Source: Amycolatopsis deserti (GTDB taxonomy: Bacteria > Actinomycetota > Actinomycetes > Mycobacteriales > Pseudonocardiaceae). Taken from it: a DNA stretch of 64,000 bases. Of the stretch, positions 39,548 to 50,845 are shown piece by piece (position 1 is the stretch's first letter; each line of letters starts with the position of its first letter). Both the position numbers and the translations under genes were made by a program. The stretch spans positions 1,282,354-1,346,353 of the forward strand of contig NZ_BNAU01000002.1 of the NCBI RefSeq assembly GCF_014653945.1, in the 5' to 3' direction. Below the pieces are notes generated by a model. It was not told the DNA's origin. It made no database searches and was given only the letters and a program-made list of their open reading frames with translations.

Positions 39548-39966
39548 GCGCCCGCCTCCGTAAGCCGGCTCTGCAGGAACGCCCGCTCCTCCGCGGTCAG
39601 CCGGCGCGGGCGGTTGGTGGTGACGTCGTAGGGCGCGAGGACGGTCTCGGCGGTTACCGCGACCGGCGACTCGGCGTCCGGACCGTCGTGCACCCGGTAG
39701 TCCAGGGTCAGCGACGCGAACTTGAGGTCCTTCAGCGAGATCTCCACCCGGATCTCCTGCCCGTCCACCACGACCGGGGCGCGGTAGTGCACGGCCAGCT
39801 TGACCACGACCATGCCCTTCGCGAACTCCGCGAGCCCGGCGCGGCCCGCTTCGTCGAACAACAACGGCACGCGTGCCTCTTCGAGCAACGTCACCATGTT
39901 CGCGTGGTTGACGTGCCCGAACACGTCCATGTCCGACCAGCGGGGCCGCACCTTCGCTACGTACAC
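39544..39966 (-). CDS. Hotdog-fold acyl-CoA thioesterase, Rv2475c-like
   Basis: A 140-residue 4HBT-type thioesterase from GTG 39966. VRPRWSDMDVFGHVNHANMV carries the active-site Asp and the HVN motif; the central hotdog helix LLEEARVPLLFDEAG follows, then VVVKLAVHYRAPVVVDGQEI. It hydrolyses an acyl-CoA of unknown chain. It follows gdh by 10 nt and overlaps the next gene by 4 nt, within one operon. Confidence 0.87.
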   Translation of the reverse strand: MYVAKVRPRWSDMDVFGHVNHANMVTLLEEARVPLLFDEAGRAGLAEFAKGMVVVKLAVHYRAPVVVDGQEIRVEISLKDLKFASLTLDYRVHDGPDAESPVAVTAETVLAPYDVTTNRPRRLTAEERAFLQSRLTEAGA

Positions 39967-39976
39967 CCCGATATTC

Positions 39977-42900
39977 CTACCTCACCGTGCTCCGCAGCTG
40001 TCGCGCGGCGACCGACAGCGTCGCGAGGTCGAGCCGTCCCGACTGGTTGATCTCGTCGAGCGACACCCGCGCCCGCGCCAGCCGGGAGGCGTTCGCCTTC
40101 TCCCACTGCGCGATCTTGGAGTCCGTCTCGTCCTCGGGATCGCTGTGCCGCAACGCGTCCAGCGTGATCGCCCGCAGCGACGAGTACACGTCGTCGCGCA
40201 GGGCAAGCCGGGCCAGGGCGTGCCACCGGTTCCCGCGCTCCAGCGCGCTGATCGAGGTGAGCAGCCGGTCGACGTCCAAGTGGGCGGACAGCGCGTAGTA
40301 CAGCCGCGACGCCTCCTCCGGGCTGCTCTCCGCGTCCACCCCGGCCTCGCGCACCGCCAGCTCGGCCACCTCGACGACGTCGAGCAGACCGTAGGCGTCC
40401 AGCAGGACCGCGACGCGCAGCGCCAGCTCACGCGGCACCCCGGCCTCGGCGTAGCGGTCGGCCTGCTCGCGCACGGCCTCGGCTTCGCGGCCGCGCAGGA
40501 GCGCGTCGACCTTCGGCGCCAGCTCGGCGATGACCGGACCGAAGCGGGAGATCTCCGCGCCGACGGCCAGCGGCTGCGGCCGGTTGGCGAGGAACCAGCG
40601 CGCGGCGCGGTCCAGCAGCCGCCGCGACTCCAGCATCATCTCGTCCTGCACCTCGGTGGGCACCGCGTTGTCGAGCGCGTTGATGTCGGCCCACAGGGCG
40701 TTGAGGTTGAACACGCGCGTGACGATCGTGTACGCGCGCACCGCGTCGGTGGCGGTCGCGTTCATCTCCTCGGCCAGGCGGTAGGCGTAGGACACGCCCG
40801 CCCCGTCGACGACCTCGTTGACCAGCAGCGTCGTGATGATCTGGCGGCGCAGCGGGTGCTCGCCGATGCGGTCGGCGAACCGCTCGCGCAGCGGTTTCGG
40901 GAAGTACTCGGGCAGCCGCCGGGCGAACACCTCCGCGTCCGGCAGGTCGCTGGCCAGCAGCTCGTCCTTCAGCTCCAGCTTCACGTGCGCGAGCAGGGTC
41001 GCCAGCTCCGGCGAGGTGAGGCCCTGCCCGGCCTTCTCCAGCGCCTGGAACTGCTGCTTGCTCGGCAGCGCCTCGAGCTTGCGGTCCAGTGCCCCGGCCT
41101 TCTCCAGGTTCGCCACCAGCCGGGCGTGCACCGGGAGCATCGGCACCGCGTGGGCCCGGCTCACGCCGAGCACCGCGTTCTGGTGGTAGTTGTCCGCGAG
41201 CACCAGGCGGCCGACCTCGTCGGTCATCTCGTGCAGCAGCTCGTTGCGCTGCTCGCGGTCCAGTGCGCCGCTGCTGACCAGGTGGTCGAGCAGGATCTTG
41301 ATGTTGACCTCGTGGTCGGAGCAGTCCACCCCGGCCGAGTTGTCCAGCGCGTCGGTGTTGATCTTGCCGCCGGCGCGGGCGAACTCGATGCGGCCGCGCT
41401 GGGTCAGGCCCAGGTTGCCGCCCTCGCCGACCACCTTCACCCGCAGCTGGTTGCCGTCGACGCGCACCGCGTCGTTGGCCTTGTCCCCGGCGTCGGCGTG
41501 GGTTTCGGTCTCGGCCTTGACGTAGGTGCCGATGCCGCCGTTCCACAGCAGGTCCACCGGGGCCAGCAGGATCGCGCGGATCAGGTCGGCCGGGGCGAGC
41601 TGGGTGACATCGTCGGCCAGGCCGAGCGCCTGACGCACCTGCGGCGACACCGGGATCGTCTTGGCGCTGCGGGAGAAAACGCCACCGCCCTCGCTGATCA
41701 GCGAGCGGTCGTAGTCCTCCCACGACGAGCGCGGCAGCTCGAACAGACGCTTGCGCTCGCGGAACGACGCCGCCGCGTCCGGGTTCGGGTCGAGGAAGAC
41801 GTGCAGGTGGTTGAACGCGGCCACCAGCCGGATGTGCTCGGACAGCAGCATCCCGTTGCCGAACACGTCCCCGGCCATGTCGCCGATGCCGACGACCGTG
41901 AAGTCCTGGGTCTGGGTGTCCACGCCCAGCTCGCGGAAGTGCCGCTTGACGCTCTCCCAAGCGCCGCGGGCGGTGATGCCCATGGCCTTGTGGTCGTAGC
42001 CGACCGACCCGCCGGAGGCGAACGCGTCACCCAGCCAGAAGCCGTAGTCCGCGGACACCTCGTTGGCGATGTCGGAGAAGGTCGCGGTGCCCTTGTCGGC
42101 CGCCACCACGAGGTAGTTGTCGTCGCCGTCGTAGCGCACGACGTCCTTGGCCGGGACCGTGCGGCCCTCGACGAGGTTGTCGGTCAGGTCGAGCAGGCCG
42201 GAGATGAACATGCGGTAGCAGGCGATGCCCTCGGTCAGCTGCGCGTCGCGGTCCACGCCCGGATCGCCGGTCGGGACAGGCGGGCGCTTGACGACGAACC
42301 CGCCCTTCGCGCCCACCGGCACGATCACGGCGTTCTTCACCGCCTGCGCCTTGACCAGGCCCAGGATCTCGGTGCGGAAGTCCTCCCGGCGGTCCGACCA
42401 GCGCAGGCCACCGCGGGCGACCGAGCCGAAGCGCAGGTGCACACCCTCGACGCGCGGCGAGTACACGAAGATCTCGAACCGCGGCCGCGGCTCCGGCAGG
42501 TCCGGCACGCTCTGCGGGTCCAGCTTGAGCGCCAGGTACGGGCGGGGGCGGCCGTCGGCGTCGGTGACCCGGTAGTTGGTGCGCAGCGTGGCGCAGATGA
42601 CCGACAGCAGGCGGCGGAGGATGCGGTCCTCGTCCAGGCTGGTGACGGCGTCGATCATCGCCGAGATCTCACCGACCAGGGCTTCGGTCTGCTCGTCCGC
42701 GGCCGGGTCCGTGGTCAGGTCGAAGCGGTGCTCGAACAGCTTGACCAGCATCTTGGCGATGTCGGTGTGCGCGAGGACGGCGCGCTGGATGTACTCCTGC
42801 GAGTACGGCGTGCCGGCCTGGCGCAGGTAGCGCGAGTAGGCGCGCAGCACCGCGGCCTGGCGCCAGGACAGCCCGGCGCGCAGCACGAGGGCGTTGAAGT

Positions 42901-44926
42901 CGTCGACCTCGCAGTCGCCCCGCCACGCGGCGGCGAAGGCGTCCTGGAAGCGCTCGCGCAGGTCGTGTTCGGCGTCGCCGAGGTCGGTCAGGCCGATGCG
43001 CAGTCCGAAGTCGTAGACCCAGGACCGGGTGCCGTCCCAGCGGCGCAGCTCGTAGGGCCGCTCGTCGACGACCTCCAGGCCCATCCGCTGCAGCACCGGC
43101 AGCACGGCCGACAGCGTGACGCCCTCGCCGAGCAGGTAGAGCTTGAACCGCCGCTCCCCCGGCTCGGCGCCCTCGGGCGTGTAGAACGACATCGCCAGGT
43201 CGTCCTGGCCGGTCAGGCTCTCCAGCTTGCGCAGGTCGGCCAGCGCCTCGGTGGCGGTGAAGTCCTCCTTGTACGCCTCGGGGAAGATGCCCGAGTAGCG
43301 CTGGCCCAGCTCACCGGCCGACTCCTCGCCGAGGACCGCGGTGGTGCGGGCGTTTTCCCGCCGTTCCGCGAGGATCGCCTCGACCATCAGGTCGTCCCAG
43401 TTGCGCACCGCGGCGTTGAGCCGCTCCTGGATGCGCAGGACGTCCGGCTCGACGCGCGTGGCCGGGTCGGTGTGGACGATGAAGTGCACCTGGGCGAGCG
43501 CGGTCTCGCCGACGCGGGTGCCGTACTCGAGGTGGGTGCCTTCGAGTTCGGCGAGCAGGACCTCCTGCATCGCCAGGCGCGAGCGGGTGGTGTAGCGGTC
43601 GCGCGGCAGGAACACCAGGCACGAGTAGAAGCGGCCGAAGGTGTCGCGGCGCAGGAACAGCCGCAGGCGGCGCCGGTCGGACAGGGTGATGGCGCCGATG
43701 GCGGTCGAGTAGAGCGAGTCGAGGTCGGCGGAGAACAGGTCGGCGCGCGGCCAGTTCTGCAGGACCTCCAGCATGCGCTGGCCGGAGTAGGACTCCATGG
43801 GGAAGCCGGCGCGGTGGATGACCTCGCACACCTTGCGCGAGACGACCGGGACGTCGAGGACGTCCTCGTGCAGCGCGGAGGTGGTGAACATGCCGAGGAA
43901 CCGGTGCTCGCCGGTGACGTTGCCGCGCTCGTCGAACGTCTTGACGCCCACGTAGTACGGGTAGACCGGACGGTTCACTGTGGACGGTGCGCTGGCCTGC
44001 GTGAGGACGAGCAGGTGCGGGGCGAGCGCGGTGGCGGCCGTGTCCGGGCCGGCGGTGAGGCTGCGGGCGGCGAGGCTGTCCTGGCGCAGCACGCCGAGGC
44101 CGGAGGCGAGGACGGCGCGCAGGGCGGGTTCGTCGGTGCCCGGGTCGGGGTCCTCGACCAGTTCGTAGCGGCGGTAGCCGAGGAACATGAAGTGGCCGTC
44201 GGCGAGCCAGCGGAGGAGGTTGGCGCCCTCGGCGACCTCGTCGGCGGGCAGGGGCGGCGGGGTGGCGTCGAGCTCGGCGGCCAGGCTTTCCGCGGCCTGG
44301 ATCATCTTGTCGGTGTCCTCGACGACCTCGCGGACGTCGCCGAGCACGGAGGCGAGGTGGGTGCTCAGCTCGCGGCCGCGGTTGGGGTCGGTGATCAGGT
44401 CGATCTCGACGTACATCCAGGATTCGACCATCGCGCCCTCGGGCGGGTCGGCGACGTCGGCGGCCGGGTGGACCTTGCTGAGCTCGCCGGTGATGTCCCG
44501 TGTGACGGCGACGATGGGGTGGACGAGGCGCTGGACCTGGACGCCGTCGCGGGCGAGCTTGGCGGTGATCGAGTCGACCAGGTAGGGCATGTCGTCGGTG
44601 ACGATCTGGACCACGGTGGCGTCGCGGGTCCAGCCGTCCTCGGCGGTGGTCGGGTTGAGGAGCCGGACCGCGGGGGCGCCCGGCACGCGGTTGCGCGCGA
44701 ACTCCTGGTGGGACCGAACGGCGCCGACGAGGTCGACGGGGTCGTCGCCGAGGATCTCGTCGGCCGGGATGTGGCGGTAGTAGAGGCGGATGAGGTCGGC
44801 GATGTCCGGCGCGTGCCGGGCCGCGGCTTCGATCAGCTCGTCCCGGATCTGCTCCGGGCTGGCAGGTCGTAGGCGGTCGGTTCCGGGCGTGGTTCCGGGG
44901 CGGACGGACACTCTTGTCGAGCTCAT
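39977..44926 (-). CDS. gdh: NAD-specific glutamate dehydrogenase, large (about 180 kDa) type
   Basis: A 1649-residue protein of the GDH180 class. The long N-terminal part (about 1-680) contains ACT-like regulatory segments (for example VVQIVTDDMPYLVDSITAKL). The catalytic part holds VARGGLRWSDRREDFRTEIL near residue 840, the lysine-bearing VPVGAKGGFVVKRPP, GDMAGDVFGNGMLLSEHIRL, and NGGIGTYVKAETETHADAG near 1127. It oxidises glutamate to 2-oxoglutarate, which feeds carbon and nitrogen balance. In mycobacteria the enzyme is inhibited by GarA; garA is not in this window. ATG 44926 fits the family length. It heads an operon with the thioesterase and the Rv2474c-like gene. Confidence 0.94.
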   Translation of the reverse strand: MSSTRVSVRPGTTPGTDRLRPASPEQIRDELIEAAARHAPDIADLIRLYYRHIPADEILGDDPVDLVGAVRSHQEFARNRVPGAPAVRLLNPTTAEDGWTRDATVVQIVTDDMPYLVDSITAKLARDGVQVQRLVHPIVAVTRDITGELSKVHPAADVADPPEGAMVESWMYVEIDLITDPNRGRELSTHLASVLGDVREVVEDTDKMIQAAESLAAELDATPPPLPADEVAEGANLLRWLADGHFMFLGYRRYELVEDPDPGTDEPALRAVLASGLGVLRQDSLAARSLTAGPDTAATALAPHLLVLTQASAPSTVNRPVYPYYVGVKTFDERGNVTGEHRFLGMFTTSALHEDVLDVPVVSRKVCEVIHRAGFPMESYSGQRMLEVLQNWPRADLFSADLDSLYSTAIGAITLSDRRRLRLFLRRDTFGRFYSCLVFLPRDRYTTRSRLAMQEVLLAELEGTHLEYGTRVGETALAQVHFIVHTDPATRVEPDVLRIQERLNAAVRNWDDLMVEAILAERRENARTTAVLGEESAGELGQRYSGIFPEAYKEDFTATEALADLRKLESLTGQDDLAMSFYTPEGAEPGERRFKLYLLGEGVTLSAVLPVLQRMGLEVVDERPYELRRWDGTRSWVYDFGLRIGLTDLGDAEHDLRERFQDAFAAAWRGDCEVDDFNALVLRAGLSWRQAAVLRAYSRYLRQAGTPYSQEYIQRAVLAHTDIAKMLVKLFEHRFDLTTDPAADEQTEALVGEISAMIDAVTSLDEDRILRRLLSVICATLRTNYRVTDADGRPRPYLALKLDPQSVPDLPEPRPRFEIFVYSPRVEGVHLRFGSVARGGLRWSDRREDFRTEILGLVKAQAVKNAVIVPVGAKGGFVVKRPPVPTGDPGVDRDAQLTEGIACYRMFISGLLDLTDNLVEGRTVPAKDVVRYDGDDNYLVVAADKGTATFSDIANEVSADYGFWLGDAFASGGSVGYDHKAMGITARGAWESVKRHFRELGVDTQTQDFTVVGIGDMAGDVFGNGMLLSEHIRLVAAFNHLHVFLDPNPDAAASFRERKRLFELPRSSWEDYDRSLISEGGGVFSRSAKTIPVSPQVRQALGLADDVTQLAPADLIRAILLAPVDLLWNGGIGTYVKAETETHADAGDKANDAVRVDGNQLRVKVVGEGGNLGLTQRGRIEFARAGGKINTDALDNSAGVDCSDHEVNIKILLDHLVSSGALDREQRNELLHEMTDEVGRLVLADNYHQNAVLGVSRAHAVPMLPVHARLVANLEKAGALDRKLEALPSKQQFQALEKAGQGLTSPELATLLAHVKLELKDELLASDLPDAEVFARRLPEYFPKPLRERFADRIGEHPLRRQIITTLLVNEVVDGAGVSYAYRLAEEMNATATDAVRAYTIVTRVFNLNALWADINALDNAVPTEVQDEMMLESRRLLDRAARWFLANRPQPLAVGAEISRFGPVIAELAPKVDALLRGREAEAVREQADRYAEAGVPRELALRVAVLLDAYGLLDVVEVAELAVREAGVDAESSPEEASRLYYALSAHLDVDRLLTSISALERGNRWHALARLALRDDVYSSLRAITLDALRHSDPEDETDSKIAQWEKANASRLARARVSLDEINQSGRLDLATLSVAARQLRSTVR

Positions 44927-45557
44927 CTCAGGCAACTCTCCACCGAGTCTGATCGCGCGCGTGACGCTGAACGAACACCACCATAACCAGCTCGAAAAAC
45001 CTGCTGACGCCCGACTGCCGGATCGTAGAATCGATGCACAATCGAGGCGGAGCCGCGGGGTGGTGGAGTGGCGTTCCACACCGGGGGGATCGCCTCCGGC
45101 GGGGGTCCCGAAACGCGTTTTGGCGCCCGGTGAATCAAAGCTCAACTCGGCCCCTCGCGGCGACAACCGTACCCCGACGAGCGCTACAGCATCGATCAAG
45201 CGGCCACGGCCCGGGCTCGACAACCCAGCCGTCCCGACTGTGGTCGCGTGCCCAGCCGTGCACGTCCGTTGCGCCACTACCGCCAACCGCATGGACCGTT
45301 GAGCCGGTCGCCGCGGCGGCGAAGTCTCCCCCGGCCTATGACCGCCCACCGACCAGCCGCAGCGAGCACAACTGCCCCAACGCCGCCAGCCCTCGCCCGT
45401 CGCGGCGGCCAACCATCACCGCAATGCCACGCAGAAGTTCAGCCGCCACCGCATCCCCGCCGGCCCAAACCCTGCGACCTCAACGCCCCCGTCGCCAAGT
45501 CGCCCGGACGCACCGCCATCGCGGCTGACCTTCACCGCCGCGGCGCGTCGGCGGAGG
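44927..45557. other. 631-bp intergenic region, no gene seen
   Basis: This region lies upstream of gdh and downstream of the 943-residue protein gene, both on the minus strand. Open frames here on both strands are Arg/Pro-rich and lack recognisable motifs or ribosome sites. The gdh promoter and leader should lie at its left end. The GC-rich sequence shows no clear terminator or riboswitch fold by eye. Confidence 0.6.
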
Positions 45558-48389
45558 TCAGCCGTCGCCGCGGTGGCGGCCGTTGCCTGGCTCGCTGCCG
45601 TTGCGCCCGTGGCCGTTGACCGGCCGCGGCTCGGACGACGATTGGTTGCCGAGCCGCTTCACGAGGGCCGCCGCGCTCGCGGTGCCCGCCTGGTGCTCGG
45701 CGAGCGCGCGGGCGAGCAGGTCGGCGAGTCCGGCGTCCTCGGGCAGGTCGTCGTCCGGCACGCCGGTCAGCTCGGTGCGGAACGGCTCGCCGAGGTCGTC
45801 GTCCTGCAGCACGGGCGCGGTCGTGAACGGCGTCTCCGACGTGCTGGTGCCGGTGGCCGGTTCGCTGTCCGTGTCCGAAAAGTCATCCCACGGCGCCAGC
45901 GACGGTGGCAGCCGCAGTCGAGGCAGCCAGTTGTCGATGACCGGCATGCTCGGCGCAGACCCGTTCTCCCCGCGAACGTCGGGCTCGGAAGCGCTGTCCG
46001 CCCGCGCAGCCGGAGCGGCGTCGGCACGGCTGACCGGCTCCGCCTCCGCGCTCAACCACGACTCACCGGAGGAGCCACCGTCGTCCCGGGCGGCGAACTC
46101 ACGGCTCGCCTCCTCGCGCTCGCGAAACTCCCGGCCCGCATCCCCGCGCCCGCCGAACTCCCGACCCGCTTCCTCACGCCCGTCGAACTCACGGCTCGCG
46201 CCCCCGCGCCCGGCAAGCTCACGGCTGGCGTCCTCGGGGGCAGCAGAACCCTGGTCGGCATCCGCGCGCCCGGCGAACTCGCGGGCAGCAGACTCCCGAC
46301 CGGCAGCGTCACGCGAGATGGATTCCCGGCTCGTGTCGTCGCGGCCAGCGGAGTCCTGTCCGGCGAAGTCCCTGCCCACGTCCTCGGGCACGGACTCGCC
46401 GCTCGTCTCCGCGCGCGTCGCGCTGTCGTGAGGCGTGTCGTCCTCCGCGCGGCGGCGTCCGCCGGCCTCGGGACGTCCCGGCTCGCCTGTTCCGGGCGCG
46501 CGGCGGCGACCGCCGCTCGCGCCGGTGCTGACGCCCAGCCTGTCCAGCACGCTTCGCGCCGCGACCGATCCGTGCTCCGAATCGTGCCGCGTCTTCCGGG
46601 ACGCCCGCGTATCGGCGCGCTCCGAGCGCGAAACCGCCACGGCCTCCGACGACACTTCGTCGCGCGACGAAACCTCGTCTGCCTTGTCTTCGGCCCGCCG
46701 ACGCCCCGCCGATCCCGCACGAGATCGATCCGACAGCGCCTTCAGAACCACGTCCGCGACCGGTTCGGACCGCCGGTACCGCACCACGTCGGACGGCGAC
46801 CCCGTCGCGGCATTCGCCCGCTCGGACCGTGACGCCACGCTCTCGTCCGCCGGCTTCGCGGATTCCCGCTGCTCGGGCCGTGAAGCCGTCGCGACTTCGT
46901 CCGAACGCGAAGCCCTACCCGGCTCCTGCGACCGGGATGCCGGACCGGTGTCGTTCGACCGTGAAGCCCGTACGTCTTCCACAGGCGCGGTCTTCGCGAC
47001 CTCCGCCGGCCGCTCGTCGACGGGTTCGGGCGCCAGCGACCAGCTCGGCCGAGCGCTCTGCGGCCGTGCCTGCTCCGCCGCCTCACGCGGCCGGGGCGTC
47101 TCCGCTTCCTCGCTCGAAGCCTCGGTGCTCGGCTCCCGGCTCGCCGGCACCGTCGGCTCAGGCACCGACAACGGCGCGACCGCCACCGAAGCCGTCGCGA
47201 CCTCGCTCGCCGGCACCGACCCCAGGACGTGGTCGAGATCGACATCGGCGTGCCCGTCGCCACCGAACTCGCCCGCCAGCAGACCGATCGCCTGACGCCG
47301 GGCCCGCGCGTGGATGTGCTCGGCGGCGCGCGCCAGCTGCAGGCACTCGATCGCCTCGGCGTAGCGGCCGAGGCGCTCCTCCACGTGCGCCAGCTCGGTC
47401 CACAGGCGCGCGGTCAGCGCGTGCAGCTCGTGCCGCTCGGTGGCGTGCACGGCGTCACGCAACATCCGAGCGGCCGCCTCCACGCTGCCGGAGGGCAGCA
47501 GGACCCGCGTGGCGATCGCCATCCGGAGCCACCCGGCCGGCGCGACGGACGCCGCACGGGCCGGCTCGTCCAGCACCGGCTGCGCCAAGTCCAGCGCGTT
47601 GGTGCCGTCCCCGCGGTCGAGCAGCGAGCAGACGAGCTGGAGCACCAGCCGGATCCGCACCACACCGCCGTCGTGCTGCGCGTCCTCCAACTGCTCGAGG
47701 AATCCCAGCCCCGTCCGCGCCGCGTCGGCCGCGCCGATGACGTCCCCGTGACGACGCCGGTGCGCCGACACCGCGACCCGCAGCAGCGACCGCGCCAGCA
47801 GCCGTCCGTCACCGTCGAGGTCGTCGTCCGCCCCGCACAGCCGGTCGGCCTCGGCGAGGGTCCGGTCGAGCTCCAGCTTGCGCCCGAACTGCGCCAGGCA
47901 CCCGACCAGCTGGCTGAGCGCCGCCGCCTTGCGCGCACCGCCGAAACCAGCCGCGTCCAGCACCGGCCGCAGCGCCGCGAGCCCGGTCAGGGGCGCGCCG
48001 ACACTGCGCGCACACACGGCGAGGTCGGTGCGCAACTGGGCCGCGAGCGTCGTCTGCCCCGTGTCCTCCGCGGCACGCAGCGCAGCCACGGCACGGCCCA
48101 CCGTCGGCGCCCGCAGACCGAGACGAACCCGCGCCGACACCGCGAGCCCCTCGCCACGGACCCACAGCTCCTCCGCACCGGCCGCCTCGGCCAGGGCAGC
48201 GGCCCGCTCACCGAGCACGAGCGCCAGCTCGGGCGCGCGCAGCTCGAAGTCGGCCGCCTGGCCGAGCAGCCGCTCGACCGCCGCGATCTCCGCGCTCCGG
48301 CCGCCGTCCTGCGAACGGGAACCGGATCGGCTGTGCTGGGTGGCTACCAAGGGGACTCCGCTTCCGTGTCGGCTCGAGCGTGCTAGCAC
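45558..48389 (-). CDS. Large TPR-like protein with long low-complexity charged tail
   Basis: A protein of 943 residues. Residues about 35-375 are Ala/Leu/Arg-rich helical pairs with TPR-like spacing (for example LAEADRLCGADD, LWTELAHVEERLGRYAEAIE). Residues about 390-800 are disordered and rich in Ser/Arg/Glu/Ala, with many ASRS and SRSE units, and then a run of [SG]REF repeats (SREF, GREFGGRGDAGREF, REREEASREF). The C terminus (about 800-943) is again more ordered (NWLPRLRLPPSLAPWDDFSD, AGLADLLARALAEHQAG). No enzymatic motif is seen. It starts 13 nt after the ettA stop, so it is in the same transcript. GTG 48389 is used, but TTG 48350 is possible. I do not recognise a named family. Confidence 0.7.
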   Translation of the reverse strand: MLARSSRHGSGVPLVATQHSRSGSRSQDGGRSAEIAAVERLLGQAADFELRAPELALVLGERAAALAEAAGAEELWVRGEGLAVSARVRLGLRAPTVGRAVAALRAAEDTGQTTLAAQLRTDLAVCARSVGAPLTGLAALRPVLDAAGFGGARKAAALSQLVGCLAQFGRKLELDRTLAEADRLCGADDDLDGDGRLLARSLLRVAVSAHRRRHGDVIGAADAARTGLGFLEQLEDAQHDGGVVRIRLVLQLVCSLLDRGDGTNALDLAQPVLDEPARAASVAPAGWLRMAIATRVLLPSGSVEAAARMLRDAVHATERHELHALTARLWTELAHVEERLGRYAEAIECLQLARAAEHIHARARRQAIGLLAGEFGGDGHADVDLDHVLGSVPASEVATASVAVAPLSVPEPTVPASREPSTEASSEEAETPRPREAAEQARPQSARPSWSLAPEPVDERPAEVAKTAPVEDVRASRSNDTGPASRSQEPGRASRSDEVATASRPEQRESAKPADESVASRSERANAATGSPSDVVRYRRSEPVADVVLKALSDRSRAGSAGRRRAEDKADEVSSRDEVSSEAVAVSRSERADTRASRKTRHDSEHGSVAARSVLDRLGVSTGASGGRRRAPGTGEPGRPEAGGRRRAEDDTPHDSATRAETSGESVPEDVGRDFAGQDSAGRDDTSRESISRDAAGRESAAREFAGRADADQGSAAPEDASRELAGRGGASREFDGREEAGREFGGRGDAGREFREREEASREFAARDDGGSSGESWLSAEAEPVSRADAAPAARADSASEPDVRGENGSAPSMPVIDNWLPRLRLPPSLAPWDDFSDTDSEPATGTSTSETPFTTAPVLQDDDLGEPFRTELTGVPDDDLPEDAGLADLLARALAEHQAGTASAAALVKRLGNQSSSEPRPVNGHGRNGSEPGNGRHRGDG

Positions 48390-48402
48390 GGGGCTTCCCC
48401 GC

Positions 48403-50079
<1,677 letters not shown>

Positions 50080-50177
50080 GCCCACGATCGTAGAGCCGTG
50101 TCACGCGCGGCCGAACGCCGGTCACCATCCCGCGACGGACAGTCAACCCCCCGTCACCGTGGAGAACGTCCGGCGCG

Positions 50178-50675
50178 TCACGGGCCCTGCCCTCCCGTCG
50201 GCCCGGCCAGCGCCGGCGCGCGTGCTCCGACGGGCCGGTTCTCCAGGGCTTCGGCGGCGAGGCCGGCAGAGTCCCACAACGGGATCTGGGACGGCACATC
50301 GGGTTCGGCCCGCAGACCCCGCCTTAGCGAGACGCTGCACTGGGCGAGGTTGGGCCCGAGCGCGAAAGCCTCGAGTTCAAGTTGAGCACGAGACCCGTCG
50401 ATGTCCGGATCGCCGGTGTGCAGCCGCCCGTTGACCACGACCGGATCCCCCCGGCGCAACGCCTCCGCCGCCGAAGCCGCCAGCGCGCGGCGGCACACCA
50501 CCCGCACCGAGAACCGCCTGCCCGGCACCCACTCCTGTCTGTGCCGGTCGAACCGGCGCTCGTCGCTGCGCACCCAGAAGATCGCCAGTTCGTGCCGGTC
50601 CTGCCCGACCCGCTTGACCGTGATGTCGCTGGTGATCGTGCCCACCAGGGTCACCATCGTCTCCCCGATCGCCAT
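50178..50675 (-). CDS. Single-stranded DNA-binding (OB-fold) protein, Rv2478c-like paralog
   Basis: A 165-residue protein with an SSB OB-fold: MVTLVGTITSDITVKRVGQD, then LAIFWVRSDERRFDRHRQEW, RFSVRVVCRRALAASAAEAL, and GDPVVVNGRLHTGDPDIDGS. The C-terminal tail is short and lacks the acidic DDxPF tip of replicative SSB, so it is a paralog rather than the main SSB. A GAAGGAGAGC site precedes ATG 50675. It lies upstream of ettA on the same strand, as Rv2478c-Rv2477c in mycobacteria. Two DnaA-box-like sequences lie upstream. Confidence 0.85.
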   Translation of the reverse strand: MAIGETMVTLVGTITSDITVKRVGQDRHELAIFWVRSDERRFDRHRQEWVPGRRFSVRVVCRRALAASAAEALRRGDPVVVNGRLHTGDPDIDGSRAQLELEAFALGPNLAQCSVSLRRGLRAEPDVPSQIPLWDSAGLAAEALENRPVGARAPALAGPTGGQGP

Positions 50676-50770
50676 CGCCGCTCTCCTTCTCGCTCGTCGT
50701 CACCGGCCTGACACCAGAGTGGCCCCGGGAACGAGCGGTTGGGAGAGCGAAGGCGAAATCGGCCGAAATC

Positions 50771-50798
50771 TGTGGATGAATTCGGGCCGTGTGGACAA
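50771..50798. promoter_or_regulatory. Two DnaA-box-like sites between ssb paralog and ctaG-like gene
   Basis: On the minus strand TTGTCCACA (complement of 50790-50798) equals the DnaA-box consensus of high-GC actinobacteria. TCATCCACA (complement of 50771-50779) differs from TTATCCACA at one position. They are 10 bp apart, in the 170-bp gap just upstream of the single-strand-binding protein gene, so DnaA control of that gene is possible. Confidence 0.4.
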
Positions 50799-50845
50799 CT
50801 CGTGGCGAAAACCGGTCGTGGCCCCGAAACTGTCGGTGCCGTGTG

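Noticed and set aside
39800..44872. Open plus-strand frame of about 1690 codons across the glutamate dehydrogenase gene
   Set aside because: It is an antisense shadow caused by high GC and gdh codon usage: it is Val/Gly/Arg/Gln-rich, lacks domains, and gdh on the minus strand has full-length family motifs.
45034..45528. Plus-strand open frames in the gdh upstream region
   Set aside because: They are Arg/Pro/Ala-rich with no ribosome site, no motif and no periodic codon pattern, and they end in the 943-residue protein gene.
50771..50798. A chromosomal replication origin
   Set aside because: Only two boxes are present, without dnaA, dnaN, gyrB or an AT-rich unwinding element nearby.
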